Positions 24,782-33,705 are shown, counted from the stretch's first letter. The stretch is DNA of 55,550 bases from an uncultured Bacilli bacterium (GCA_934096175.1 CAKOLG010000006.1:1-55550), one strand, 5' to 3'. Made by a program: numbers and translations. Notes: generated from the sequence alone by a model not told the origin.

Positions 24782-26590
24782 ATGGGATTAAAAATGGCAG
24801 CACAGAGCGAAATTTTAAATAAATTAAATCAAGGGGATTATAAAAAATTAACGTTTGAAAAATTATGTTTAGAAAATAATAAACTGAAGTATAAAGTTTT
24901 TGATGTTTTAAAGTTTTTATTTAATGAAATTGAACAAATTTTTAAAAATTCAAAGAGTGATAAAGTTGATACAATAAATAGATTGATTCACGGAATCATA
25001 ATTGTTTATAATCATTGTCTAGATAATGGCTTTTTGGTGAATGAAAATTTAGTTAGTAAATTTAGTGGTTTGTCTGAACAATATAAAGAGTTTGTTAATA
25101 AATTAAATCATCAACCGGATGAGGAAATTTTGAATTGCTTAATTGATTTAACAAAAAAAGTAAATGAATATATTTGTTGTGAAATGAAACTTGATGGCGA
25201 AATAAATAAGCTTAATAGTTTGATAACAGAATTAAACAAAAGTTTAAAAAGTATGTGTACGGAAATGAAGTTGAAAGTAAGAGAGTATATTCGTGTAAAT
25301 ATTAAAATTTTGAAAGAGGCCGAAAATCCCAGTGAAATAGTATTAAATAATTTTTCAGAACTTTTAAATAGTTATAAGGAACAATTTCATAGTATTGAAG
25401 TGCAAATTGCTACTTTACGTGAAACTTTAAGTAATTTAAAGCGTCCTATGAGAGATTTAGAAGATAATTTTAGTGATTTAGTAGAGAAGAAGTTTACTGG
25501 TTTAACAAAAACGTATGCTAATTTTCAAGAAGATGTAAGTCAAACTATAAATAAAGAGTTATCATATTGTATTTTTAATAAGGTTGATGATTCGGAAATT
25601 GAAAAAGATATAATTGGAAAACTGTTTGAAAGTACTATGTCATTTGAAGAAATAATGAAGTATTTAAAAGACACTGGTTATACTATTTCAAATCCTGATT
25701 TAAGAGGTATTTTGACAAATATAAAAAGAAGAATTAATATTATTCGTGCTGATGGTGTAGATTTTCCAGAAAAATATAAAATTTGTGCACCTAAATTTGA
25801 AACTTATAGTCAGATGAATCTTGCAGTAGAAGGCCATTCTATGGATATATTATTTGTTTCAGATATGCATATTAGTAGTATTGGAATGGAAACATTAAAG
25901 GATTTAGAAAAATTGTATGATTATGCAACGGTTAATGGTATTAAATTAATTGTTAATTTAGGCGATTTTGTATTTTTTCCTACTTATCATATAAATAGAG
26001 GCAATGTTTATAGTGATTATTCTAGCTGTAAGAAATTGATAGAAGATGTTATAAAATTTTTCCCATATGATGAAAATATATTTCAAGCAATAATGGGCGG
26101 GAATCATGACCAAGATATAATGTCTTTAGGAATTGATCCTATTAAAAATATTTGTGGACAAAGAGATGATTTTATTAATTTAGGGTATAATCATGTGACT
26201 TTAAATTTTGGTGAAGGAGTCGATGTTAGTAAAATAATGATTCATCATCCGAAGTCAAGAGTTCCTGATGCAATGCAGAAGAGTGAATATGATGTTAATG
26301 AATTAAAAAAGATGATTAAGTCTTTTTATGATGATAAAGATTTAAAAAAAGAAAATTATTATATGGATTTTTTAGGACATTTTCATAAAACAACATTAGA
26401 TATGATGAATGGGTATTGTGTTGTTCCATCTTATTTTAAAGATCGTTTTAAAAATGGAGCTTATCATGTAAGAATTTATTTTGACAAGAATAATAAGATT
26501 AATTATATGGTTTTCTTGCCGTTAGTTCTTGAAGATAAGTTAGTAGTTACTAATGAATTGGTATTTAAAAAAGTTAATAGAGAGAGGTAA
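24782..26590 (+). CDS. Coiled-coil calcineurin-like metallophosphoesterase (copy 2)
   Basis: 602 residues, paralogue of the preceding gene and 20 bp downstream of it. The N-terminal 270 residues are helical or coiled coil but of quite different sequence. The linker domain (SFEEIMKYLKDTGY) and the C-terminal phosphoesterase (SDMH, NLGD, GGNHD, IHHP, GHFH) align well with copy 1. Both end with the same element (MVFLPLV near the C-terminus). Tandem duplication followed by divergence of the coiled coils is likely, so they may act as a heteromer (inference). A terminator follows. Confidence 0.8.
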   Translation: MGLKMAAQSEILNKLNQGDYKKLTFEKLCLENNKLKYKVFDVLKFLFNEIEQIFKNSKSDKVDTINRLIHGIIIVYNHCLDNGFLVNENLVSKFSGLSEQYKEFVNKLNHQPDEEILNCLIDLTKKVNEYICCEMKLDGEINKLNSLITELNKSLKSMCTEMKLKVREYIRVNIKILKEAENPSEIVLNNFSELLNSYKEQFHSIEVQIATLRETLSNLKRPMRDLEDNFSDLVEKKFTGLTKTYANFQEDVSQTINKELSYCIFNKVDDSEIEKDIIGKLFESTMSFEEIMKYLKDTGYTISNPDLRGILTNIKRRINIIRADGVDFPEKYKICAPKFETYSQMNLAVEGHSMDILFVSDMHISSIGMETLKDLEKLYDYATVNGIKLIVNLGDFVFFPTYHINRGNVYSDYSSCKKLIEDVIKFFPYDENIFQAIMGGNHDQDIMSLGIDPIKNICGQRDDFINLGYNHVTLNFGEGVDVSKIMIHHPKSRVPDAMQKSEYDVNELKKMIKSFYDDKDLKKENYYMDFLGHFHKTTLDMMNGYCVVPSYFKDRFKNGAYHVRIYFDKNNKINYMVFLPLVLEDKLVVTNELVFKKVNRER

Positions 26591-26610
26591 ACAATTATGT
26601 TTACTTTTTT
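26587..26610 (+). terminator. Intrinsic terminator after the phosphoesterase pair
   Basis: GTAAAC (26587-26592) pairs with GTTTAC (26599-26604), followed by six T. Confidence 0.7.
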
Positions 26611-26635
26611 GGCTGTAAATAGTTTGATTAAATAT

Positions 26636-26663
26636 TTGATTTGATAATTTTTTTTGTTATAAT
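26636..26663 (+). promoter_or_regulatory. Promoter of the O-acylation cassette
   Basis: TTGATT (26636-26641), 16-bp spacer, TATAAT (26658-26663). Confidence 0.6.
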
Positions 26664-26695
26664 GTTGTAAACTTATGATAAGAGGAGGAAAAATG

Positions 26696-27268
26696 ATGAA
26701 AAATAAAGTAGTTTTTATAAGTATTATTGTTGTTATATTAGCGTTATTTGTGGGAATTGTCTTGATTTTTAATAATCATAAGACTGTTGAAAGTAAAATT
26801 AAGGATGTTGTTTCGGCTGAGGCAATGTTTGAGGAAATTTATAAGGATTTAGATTTACCGGCTTTACAGACTGATGAAGTAAGTACTGATGAAGTTGAGG
26901 ATGTAAAGGCTTATACTGGTTTGTCTACGAATAAGGAAGTAGAGAAAATGGTTGTTTCTGAACCTTTAATGAATGCACAAGCTTATTCGGCTGTTGTATT
27001 AATTGTTAAAGATGACGCAGATATTGAAGCGATGAAGCAAGAAATATATGATAATATTAATATGAGTAAGTGGATTTGTGTTTTGGCAACTGATTTGTAT
27101 ATAACTAATAATGGAAATGTTATTTTCTTAGTTATGTCTGATCAAGAGTCAGCAAAATCTGTTTATGATAATTTTAAAAAGTTTGTAGATAATAAAACAG
27201 GAAAAGAACTACATAAGGAAAATAAGGAAGAAAATATTGAACTTCCACCAGAGATGGTAGTTGAATAA
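26696..27268 (+). CDS. Membrane-anchored DUF4358-like protein
   Basis: 190 residues. ATG 26696 lies 7 nt from AGGAGG; in-frame ATGs at 26675 and 26693 are less well placed. A single N-terminal membrane segment (residues about 4-24, VVFISIIVVILALFVGIVLI) has no lipobox cysteine. The extracellular part has the EEIYKDLDLPAL start and repeated acidic segments typical of the DUF4358 proteins that accompany MBOAT and DHHW genes in gut Firmicutes. Function unknown; context suggests an accessory to cell-surface acylation. The family call is from memory of that neighbourhood. Confidence 0.7.
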   Translation: MKNKVVFISIIVVILALFVGIVLIFNNHKTVESKIKDVVSAEAMFEEIYKDLDLPALQTDEVSTDEVEDVKAYTGLSTNKEVEKMVVSEPLMNAQAYSAVVLIVKDDADIEAMKQEIYDNINMSKWICVLATDLYITNNGNVIFLVMSDQESAKSVYDNFKKFVDNKTGKELHKENKEENIELPPEMVVE

Positions 27269-27273
27269 AAAAG

Positions 27274-27300
27274 AAGCACCTATATTTTGGTGCTTTATTT
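27274..27300 (+). terminator. Hairpin between DUF4358-like gene and MBOAT gene
   Basis: AAGCACC (27274-27280) pairs with GGTGCTT (27289-27295) with an 8-nt loop and a T-rich tail. It probably gives partial termination, since no separate promoter is seen before the MBOAT gene. Confidence 0.65.
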
Positions 27301-27316
27301 ATAGGAGGCTTAATAT

Positions 27317-28708
27317 ATGTTATTTAATAGTATTATTTTCTTATATTATTTTTTACCAATAGTTTTAATTTTGTATTTTATTTTACCGAAAAAGGGGAAA
27401 AATTTAGTTTTATTTATATCGTCACTATGTTTTTATTTTTATGGGGAACCTAAATATGTATTTTTGATGTTGATAGAAATATTGATTGCTTATATTGGTG
27501 CTATTTTAATTGATAAGTATAAAAGTAAGGTCTTTTTTGGTATATTTTTAACTATCCATATTAGTTTACTTGGTATATTTAAGTATACAGATTTTTTTAT
27601 TCAAAATATAAATAATTTGTTTAAAACTAATATTACGCTTTTTAAAATTGCTTTACCAATCGGAATTTCTTTTTATACTTTTCAAATAATTAGTTATTTG
27701 ATAGATGTATATAAGGGAAAGGTTAAGGTACAAAAAAGTTTTTTAAAATTAGCTACTTATGTGTCGCTATTTCCACAGTTAATAGCGGGGCCAATTGTTC
27801 GTTATGAAACTGTTTGTGATGAGTTAGAAAATAGAAAACATAGTTTTAGTGATGTTGCAGTTGGAATAAGACGTTTTACAATTGGACTTGCTAAAAAAGT
27901 TTTGATTGCTAATGTGTTAGGGGAGCTTTGTACAAAGTTTAATTTAGTGGATGAACGCAGTGTTGTTTTGTACTGGATTTTTGCAATTAGTTATATGCTT
28001 CAAGTATATTTTGATTTTGCAGCGTATTCAGATATGGCTATTGGTTTAGGGAGAATTTTTGGTTTTCATTTTTTAGAAAATTTTGATTATCCTTATGTAT
28101 CTAAAAGTATTACAGAGTTCTGGAGGAGGTGGCATATCTCACTTGGTTCCTGGTTTAGAGATTATGTTTATATCCCGTTAGGTGGAAACCGCCAAGGTAA
28201 AAAGATTCTTATTAGAAATATTATGATTGTTTGGCTTTTAACGGGATTATGGCATGGAGCTAGTTGGAATTTCATTGTTTGGGGAGCTATGTTTGGTGTT
28301 CTTTTGATAATAGAAAAATTATGGTTAGGTGAGCATTTAAAAAAGGTACCTGAAGTTTTAACTAGAGTTTATGTTTTATTTTTGGTTATGATAAGTTTTA
28401 TTATTTTTAATGCTAGTAGTCTTGGTGAAGCGTTTGGAAATATTGTGGGATTATTTGATTTTAAGAATACCCAAATTATTAATGATTATACTATTTATAA
28501 CTTGAAGAGTTATGCGAGTGTTTTGATTGTTGCGATTTTGGCTGCTACGCCTTTATTTAAAAATATTATTAAAAAACTGCAACAAAATAAATTTATGAAT
28601 TATGTAATTAATTTTTTAGAACCAGTTTATATTATTGGTTTATTAGTGATAGTAACAGCCTATTTAGTCGATAATTCTTATAATCCTTTTTTATATTTTA
28701 GATTTTAG
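27317..28708 (+). CDS. MBOAT-family O-acyltransferase (AlgI/DltB-like)
   Basis: 463 residues with about 10-12 membrane helices. The MBOAT signature is present: FPQLIAGPIVRYE near residue 150, a YFDFAAYSDMAIGLG segment near 230, ITEFWRRWHISLGSWFRDY near 267, and the catalytic-histidine region GLWHGASWNFIVWG near 313. Such enzymes move an acyl group across the membrane onto an extracellular polysaccharide or teichoic acid. ATG 27317 follows TAGGAGG. The DHHW gene begins 8 bp after the stop, a standard partner arrangement. Confidence 0.9.
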   Translation: MLFNSIIFLYYFLPIVLILYFILPKKGKNLVLFISSLCFYFYGEPKYVFLMLIEILIAYIGAILIDKYKSKVFFGIFLTIHISLLGIFKYTDFFIQNINNLFKTNITLFKIALPIGISFYTFQIISYLIDVYKGKVKVQKSFLKLATYVSLFPQLIAGPIVRYETVCDELENRKHSFSDVAVGIRRFTIGLAKKVLIANVLGELCTKFNLVDERSVVLYWIFAISYMLQVYFDFAAYSDMAIGLGRIFGFHFLENFDYPYVSKSITEFWRRWHISLGSWFRDYVYIPLGGNRQGKKILIRNIMIVWLLTGLWHGASWNFIVWGAMFGVLLIIEKLWLGEHLKKVPEVLTRVYVLFLVMISFIIFNASSLGEAFGNIVGLFDFKNTQIINDYTIYNLKSYASVLIVAILAATPLFKNIIKKLQQNKFMNYVINFLEPVYIIGLLVIVTAYLVDNSYNPFLYFRF

Positions 28709-28716
28709 GAGGTATT

Positions 28717-29796
28717 ATGAACGAGAGAGTAAAAAATATTGTAGTGGTTGTTGTTTTTAGTCTTTTTTTGATTTCATTTTTTTTAATAAATGTTATTAAA
28801 AGCGATACTTTAATATCAGTTTCAGAAAGAAGAAAGTTAAAGCAATTTCCAGAATTTTCTAGTAAAAAATTATTTGATGGTACTTTTTTTACAGAATTTG
28901 ATGACTATGTGACAGATCAATTTGTGAAACGTGATGAATTTAGAAGTTTAAAAGTAAATTTGGAATTAAAAATAAAAAATAATTATAATAATTTGTATAT
29001 TTACAATGGAAGTGTTATAAATCAACTTTATCCTTTATCTACTAATTCTGTTACAAAATTAATAGATAAAGTAAATTTTATAAAAAATAATTATTTAGAA
29101 AATAATAAGGTTTATTTTAGTATAATTCCTGATAAAAATTATTTTGTAAATAATGGTAATTTAAAATTAGATTATCAAAAATTAGAAAGTATGATGATTA
29201 GTGATTTAGACTATGCAACATATATTGATATTTTTGATTTATTAAATTTAGATAATTATTATAAAACTGATACACATTGGAAACAAGAAACATTAGTTGA
29301 TGTGGTAAAAGAATTTAGTAAACAAATGAATTTTGAAATATCTGGGAAGTATGAAGTACAAGAAATTACAAAATTTTTGGGGGTGTATGCTGGTCAATTA
29401 CCTAGTAAGTATGATTATGAAAGTATTAATATTTTAACGAATAAAGTAATTAGTAATAGTAAGGTATATAATTATGAGACAAAGTTAGTAACAGATGTTT
29501 ATGATTCTTCTAAGGTAAATGCGCTAGATAAGTATGATATTTATTTATCAGGTGCAGTATCGTTAGTTACTATTACTAATAGTGAGAACACCAATAATAA
29601 AGAGTTAATTGTTTTTAGAGATTCTTTTGGTAGTAGTTTAATTCCTTTATTTATTGAAGGGTATTATAAAATAACAGTTGTTGATACGCGATATATTTCA
29701 CCTAAAGTATTAGATCAATTTATTGAATTTAATGATCAAGATGTTTTGTTTCTTTATAATACTTTAATTATTAATGATAGTTCTTCTTTAAAATAG
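28717..29796 (+). CDS. DHHW-family protein (AlgJ/SGNH-like partner of MBOAT)
   Basis: 359 residues. A single N-terminal membrane anchor (about 7-27) is followed by an RRKLKQFPEFS segment typical of DHHW/AlgX-like proteins, then an extracellular domain. The TDTHWKQE motif (near 187) is the DHHW hallmark, and FRDSFGSSLIPLF near 305 is the nucleophile-serine block of SGNH-like acetyltransferases. These proteins accept acyl groups from the MBOAT channel and pass them to cell-surface glycans. Last gene of the cassette; the infC promoter begins 20 bp after the stop. Confidence 0.85.
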   Translation: MNERVKNIVVVVVFSLFLISFFLINVIKSDTLISVSERRKLKQFPEFSSKKLFDGTFFTEFDDYVTDQFVKRDEFRSLKVNLELKIKNNYNNLYIYNGSVINQLYPLSTNSVTKLIDKVNFIKNNYLENNKVYFSIIPDKNYFVNNGNLKLDYQKLESMMISDLDYATYIDIFDLLNLDNYYKTDTHWKQETLVDVVKEFSKQMNFEISGKYEVQEITKFLGVYAGQLPSKYDYESINILTNKVISNSKVYNYETKLVTDVYDSSKVNALDKYDIYLSGAVSLVTITNSENTNNKELIVFRDSFGSSLIPLFIEGYYKITVVDTRYISPKVLDQFIEFNDQDVLFLYNTLIINDSSSLK

Positions 29797-29815
29797 GTAT
29801 AATATTAAAATATTG

Positions 29816-29844
29816 TTGACAAAGTTAGAACAATCATTTATAAT
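29816..29844 (+). promoter_or_regulatory. Promoter of infC-rpmI-rplT
   Basis: Perfect TTGACA (29816-29821), 17-bp spacer, perfect TATAAT (29839-29844). Confidence 0.85.
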
Positions 29845-29850
29845 CTATGT

Positions 29851-29990
29851 TGTTATTGAAAAGAAAGCGATGTATCCACATCCACCTGATTATAGTGAGT
29901 TATGATAGGTAAAGAGCTAAATAAATTATACTTTATTTTGTTTAGGGTGGATACTAGGTGTTCGCCCTTTTTGATTGTGTGGAGGTGCTT
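29851..29990 (+). promoter_or_regulatory. infC leader with attenuator (L20-leader type)
   Basis: A leader of about 140 nt. GGGTG (29945-29949) can pair with CGCCC (29963-29967) before TTTTT, forming a terminator. Alternatively ATCCACC (29880-29886) pairs with GGTGGAT (29946-29952), which prevents the terminator. In Bacillus subtilis the infC-rpmI-rplT operon is controlled by L20 binding to such a leader, so an equivalent mechanism is expected here. The ligand is inferred from synteny. Confidence 0.75.
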
Positions 29991-30518
29991 ATTATAGCAA
30001 GGGATAAAAATGAAATGCCAATAAATGAACAAATAAGAGTGGCAGAATTAATGGTAATTGGTCCAAATGGAGAACAGATGGGTGTAAAGAATATTAAAGA
30101 TGCTTTAACGCTTGCTAATTATGCTGGATTAGATTTAGTATTAATGAGTGGTGATGCTAAACCTGCTGTTGGAAAAATTATGGATTATAATAAATACCGT
30201 TATGAAAAACAAAAGAAACTTAAGGAATCTCAAAAGAAACAAAGAGAAAGTAATAAAGATGTTAAAGAGTATCAATTGAGTCCAAATATTGATGTTCATG
30301 ATTTTAATACTCGAAAGAAAAATTCTTTGGAATATTTAAATAAAGGACATAAAATTAAAGTTTCTATTCGTTTTAAAGGCAGACAGATTGATCGCCCTGA
30401 ATTAGGTAAAGAAGTTATGATGCGTTTTGCTGAGGAATTAAGTGATGTCTCAGTTATTGAGGCTCAACCTAAATTGGAAGGTAGAACAATGATAATGATA
30501 TTAGCACCCAAAAAATAA
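29991..30518 (+). CDS. infC: Translation initiation factor IF-3 (non-AUG start)
   Basis: 175 residues, two-domain IF3 with the N-domain INEQIRVAEL and a basic central linker, then the C-domain ending RTMIMILAPKK. IF3 keeps 30S subunits free and proofreads initiation. No ATG is suitable: the family start (IARDKNEMPINEQI) begins at ATT 29991 (or ATA 29994), preceded by GGAGG at 29981-29985. AUU initiation of infC is well known and allows IF3 to repress itself by rejecting non-canonical starts. An upstream in-frame ATG would force translation through the attenuator terminator and lacks a ribosome site. Confidence 0.93.
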   Translation: MIARDKNEMPINEQIRVAELMVIGPNGEQMGVKNIKDALTLANYAGLDLVLMSGDAKPAVGKIMDYNKYRYEKQKKLKESQKKQRESNKDVKEYQLSPNIDVHDFNTRKKNSLEYLNKGHKIKVSIRFKGRQIDRPELGKEVMMRFAEELSDVSVIEAQPKLEGRTMIMILAPKK

Positions 30519-30536
30519 GATAAAGGAAGTGTAATT

Positions 30537-30731
30537 ATGGGAAAATGTAAACAAAAAACACATAAGTCATCTAGTAAAGTTTTAAAAGCTAAGAAAAATG
30601 GACAAGTAGTTTATAAAAAATCAAATGGAAATCATAAAACTGCAAAAGATTCACAAAAGGCAGTTAGACAAAGAAGAAATAAAGGCGTTTTGAATACTGC
30701 TGATACAAAACGTTTAAAGGATTTCATTTAG
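30537..30731 (+). CDS. rpmI: 50S ribosomal protein L35
   Basis: 64 residues, highly basic, with the L35 pattern KCKQKTHKSSSKVLKAKKNG and a middle KSNGNHKT, ending in KRLKDFI. Normal length. Third position of the conserved infC-rpmI-rplT order; start preceded by AAAGGAAG. Confidence 0.95.
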   Translation: MGKCKQKTHKSSSKVLKAKKNGQVVYKKSNGNHKTAKDSQKAVRQRRNKGVLNTADTKRLKDFI

Positions 30732-30750
30732 TAGGAAAGGGGAGTAAGAA

Positions 30751-31284
30751 ATGACAAGAGTTAAAGGCGGAAGCGTTGCTAAAACAAGAAGAAGAAAAGT
30801 TTTAAAAGCAGCTAAAGGTTATTTTGGTTCAAAACATAGATTATATAAAACTGCACAAGAACAAACATTCCATAGTGGAGTTTATGCATTTAGAGATAGA
30901 AAAGCTAATAAAAGAAATTTCAGAAAATTATGGATTACGAGAATTAATGCTGCTTGTAGAGAAAATGAAATTAGTTATTCTAAATTTATTGCAGGTTTAA
31001 ATAAAGCTGGTGTTATTGTAAATAGAAAAATGTTAAGTTCACTTGCTATTGATGATGCTCAAGCATTTACAGCTTTAGTTAATGTAGCAAAAGCTGCAAA
31101 TGAAGGTAAAGTTGTAAAAAGTTCAACAAAAGCTGAACCTAAAAAAGTTGCTACTGTAACTGCAGAAGTTAAAGATTATTCTAAAATGACAGTTGCAGAA
31201 TTAAAAGAAGCTGCAAAAGCAGCAAATATTGAAGGTTATACTTCAATGAAAAAAGCTGAACTTATAGAAGCTTTAAGTAAATAG
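30751..31284 (+). CDS. rplT: 50S ribosomal protein L20 with extra C-terminal Rho_N/SAP-like domain
   Basis: 177 residues, against about 118 for standard L20. Residues 1-118 are a normal L20 (TRVKGGSVAKTRRRKVLKAA; RDRKANKRNFRKLWITRIN). Residues 119-142 are a Lys/Ala/Thr linker and residues about 143-177 form a helix-turn-helix of the type KMTVAELKEAAKAANI plus KKAELIEALSK, which resembles Rho N-terminal or SAP-like nucleic acid-binding motifs. L20 is an early-binding 23S rRNA assembly protein. The fused domain may add RNA contacts (inference). A terminator follows. Confidence 0.93.
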   Translation: MTRVKGGSVAKTRRRKVLKAAKGYFGSKHRLYKTAQEQTFHSGVYAFRDRKANKRNFRKLWITRINAACRENEISYSKFIAGLNKAGVIVNRKMLSSLAIDDAQAFTALVNVAKAANEGKVVKSSTKAEPKKVATVTAEVKDYSKMTVAELKEAAKAANIEGYTSMKKAELIEALSK

Positions 31285-31308
31285 AATAGTATTATTCTAT
31301 TTTTTTTA
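31281..31308 (+). terminator. Intrinsic terminator after rplT
   Basis: ATAGAATA (31281-31288) pairs with TATTCTAT (31293-31300), loop GTAT, then eight T. Confidence 0.85.
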
Positions 31309-31336
31309 TAAAAAGGGTTATTTTACTCATGTTGTG

Positions 31337-31365
31337 TTGAATATTTTTAGGTATTACGATATAAT
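31337..31365 (+). promoter_or_regulatory. Promoter of ftsA-ftsZ
   Basis: TTGAAT (31337-31342), 17-bp spacer, TATAAT (31360-31365). Confidence 0.75.
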
Positions 31366-31389
31366 TGATAATAATATGGAGTGGTGTGA

Positions 31390-32625
31390 ATGCGTAAGAT
31401 AATGGCTTGTTTAGACGTAGGTTCTGATGTAGTAAAACTTGTAGTTGGAGAAATGGTTAAGAAAAAATTAAATATTTTAGCAGTATGTGATGCACCAAGT
31501 AGTGGTGTTTCAAATGGTCTTGTTCTTGAACCGAGTAGATTGTTGGAAGTCTTAAAAGGTGTTGTCCAAAAAGCACAGGATATGATTGGTTTGCCAATTC
31601 ATCAAATGATAGTTAGTGTTCCATCAAATAAAGCTAGTTTTGCAGCAGTTACAGGTACGGTTAATATTGAAAATGAAGGCGGTTTAATTAATGGAAAAGA
31701 TGTTATACGTGCTTTAAATTCAGCTATTAAAAGCAAAAGAAGCGAAACTATGGAATATATATCTGTGATGCCGACAAGTTTTACATTAGATGATGATAGG
31801 GTTGTTAGAGATCCTAAAGGTCTTACTTCAAGTACTTTAACAGTTCGCGGTGTTATGGTATCAGCACCGAAGAAAAACATTTATCCAATACTTGCTTGTT
31901 TGGAAAGATTAAATATTGAAGTTCTTGATATAGCTGTTGATGCAATAGGTGATTATTTTACATATAAAACTAAAGAATGTGATAAGTCGGTTGGTGTTTT
32001 AGTTAATTTAGGACATGAAAAAACAACTTTATCTGTTTTTAATAAGAGTGTTTTAACTAATTCGGTTGTTTTACCGGTTGGTGGTAGAAATGTTGATAGT
32101 GATATTGCTTATATTTATAAGGTGACGGCTTTGGAGGCAAAAAACTTAAAAGAACATTTTGCTTTAGCACACAAGAATTTAGCACAAACTAGTGAGTTTA
32201 TGGAAGTTTATGATACTGATAAAAAAGTTGTGAAAGTAAGTCAATTAGAAATTAGTGAAATTGTTCAAAGTAGGTTTGAACAAATATTCAATTTAATAAA
32301 GAAAGAAATAAATTACTTAACAAAAAAGGAAATAAGTTATATAATATTCACAGGTGGACTGACTGAATGTAAAGATTTTCAATTAGTTTTGAATGAGAAT
32401 TTCAAAAATGCGCGATTGGGAACGATTAATGAAATAGGGGTTAGAAATAATAAATATAGTTCATGTGTTGGTCTAATTAAATTTTATGCATATAGCGCAC
32501 AGTTAAAAGATAAGGATTATTCAATATTTTCAATTGATGAACAGCAATTACTTAGTGGTAATAGTGTTGATGGACAAAATGAAAATGTAATAAGTAAATT
32601 ATTTGGCTATATTTTTAATGGTTGA
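31390..32625 (+). CDS. ftsA: Cell division protein FtsA
   Basis: 411 residues, actin-fold FtsA. N-terminal phosphate-binding ACLDVGSDVVKLVV, SHS2/1C region, and IIFTGGLTECKDF near residue 318. The C-terminal amphipathic helix (VISKLFGYIFNG) tethers FtsA and thus FtsZ to the membrane. It precedes ftsZ by 15 bp, the usual order. Sequence is fairly divergent from Bacillus FtsA but all landmarks are present. Confidence 0.9.
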   Translation: MRKIMACLDVGSDVVKLVVGEMVKKKLNILAVCDAPSSGVSNGLVLEPSRLLEVLKGVVQKAQDMIGLPIHQMIVSVPSNKASFAAVTGTVNIENEGGLINGKDVIRALNSAIKSKRSETMEYISVMPTSFTLDDDRVVRDPKGLTSSTLTVRGVMVSAPKKNIYPILACLERLNIEVLDIAVDAIGDYFTYKTKECDKSVGVLVNLGHEKTTLSVFNKSVLTNSVVLPVGGRNVDSDIAYIYKVTALEAKNLKEHFALAHKNLAQTSEFMEVYDTDKKVVKVSQLEISEIVQSRFEQIFNLIKKEINYLTKKEISYIIFTGGLTECKDFQLVLNENFKNARLGTINEIGVRNNKYSSCVGLIKFYAYSAQLKDKDYSIFSIDEQQLLSGNSVDGQNENVISKLFGYIFNG

Positions 32626-32640
32626 TAAGGAGGATTTGAA

Positions 32641-33705
32641 ATGCACGGTTTGGAGAGAGATCAAATTGCAAAAATAAAAGTTATCGGTGTTGGTGGCGGA
32701 GGCTGTAACGCTGTTAATAGAATGATAGAAGTAGGTATTGGAGGAGTAGATTTCATTGTAGCTAATACTGATTTGCAAGTATTAAATGCTAGTAAGGCAG
32801 AAACTAAACTTCAAATTGGTAAAAGTATTACAGAAGGTTTAGGTGCTGGTGCTAATCCAGAAATAGGTAGAGAAGCAGCTTTGGAAAGTAAAAAGGAAAT
32901 AGAAGATTCTTTAGCTGGTGCTGATATGGTATTTGTTACTTGTGGTCTAGGTGGCGGTACTGGTACTGGTGCAGCTCCAATTGTTGCAGAAATAGCGCAA
33001 AGTCAAGGAGCATTGACGGTTGCAATTGTAACTAAACCATTTAAGTTTGAAGGCCGAAAAAGAATGGAACAAGCTGAAGTTGGTTTGGAAGAACTTAGAA
33101 AACATGTTGATACAATAATTGTAATTCCAAATGATAGATTAAGAGATATGATTGATAGAACTACACCAATGGTTGATGCATTTAAAGAAGTTGATAATGT
33201 ATTACGTAGAGGCGTACAATCTATATCTGATTTAATTGCAGTATCTGGTTTGGTTAACCTAGATTTTGCTGATGTTAAAACAGTAATGCAAAATAGAGGT
33301 AATGCAATAATTGGTATTGGTATAGGCGTTGGAGAAGATAGAGCTATTGAGGCAGCAAAGCAAGCTGTAGCATCACCTTTGCTTGAAAATACAATTGACG
33401 GTGCAACAGATGCAATTATTAATATTACAGGTGGTAATTCATTAACTTTGTTTGAAGCTGAAGATGCAGCTGAAGTTGTTCGTAATGCTGCTAATACAGA
33501 TATTAATACAATATTTGGTGCAGTTATAAATGAAAATTTAAATGATGAAGTACTTGTAACCGTTATTGCAACTGGTTTTGATGATTCACGTCAACAAATT
33601 ACTAGTTTGGATGAGGAGTTACCTAAAAATACATCTTACATGAGAGATGATGATTTAGATAGCGTAGATATTCCACCATTTTTAAGAAATAGAGACGATT
33701 TTTAA
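32641..33705 (+). CDS. ftsZ: Cell division GTPase FtsZ
   Basis: 354 residues. IKVIGVGGGGCNAVNRM lies at the N-terminus, the tubulin signature GGGTGTGAAP near residue 104, and a synergy-loop region near 205 (VNLDFADVKTVM). The C-terminal linker is short and ends in the conserved tail IPPFLRNRD that binds FtsA and other division proteins. It polymerises into the Z ring. Start ATG 32641 follows AAGGAGG. Confidence 0.97.
   Translation: MHGLERDQIAKIKVIGVGGGGCNAVNRMIEVGIGGVDFIVANTDLQVLNASKAETKLQIGKSITEGLGAGANPEIGREAALESKKEIEDSLAGADMVFVTCGLGGGTGTGAAPIVAEIAQSQGALTVAIVTKPFKFEGRKRMEQAEVGLEELRKHVDTIIVIPNDRLRDMIDRTTPMVDAFKEVDNVLRRGVQSISDLIAVSGLVNLDFADVKTVMQNRGNAIIGIGIGVGEDRAIEAAKQAVASPLLENTIDGATDAIINITGGNSLTLFEAEDAAEVVRNAANTDINTIFGAVINENLNDEVLVTVIATGFDDSRQQITSLDEELPKNTSYMRDDDLDSVDIPPFLRNRDDF

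Noticed and set aside
22938..26590. Assignment of the phosphoesterases as SbcD/Mre11 nucleases
   Set aside because: The phosphoesterase domain is C-terminal after coiled coils, and no SbcC-type ATPase is nearby; similarity is limited to generic metal-ligand motifs.
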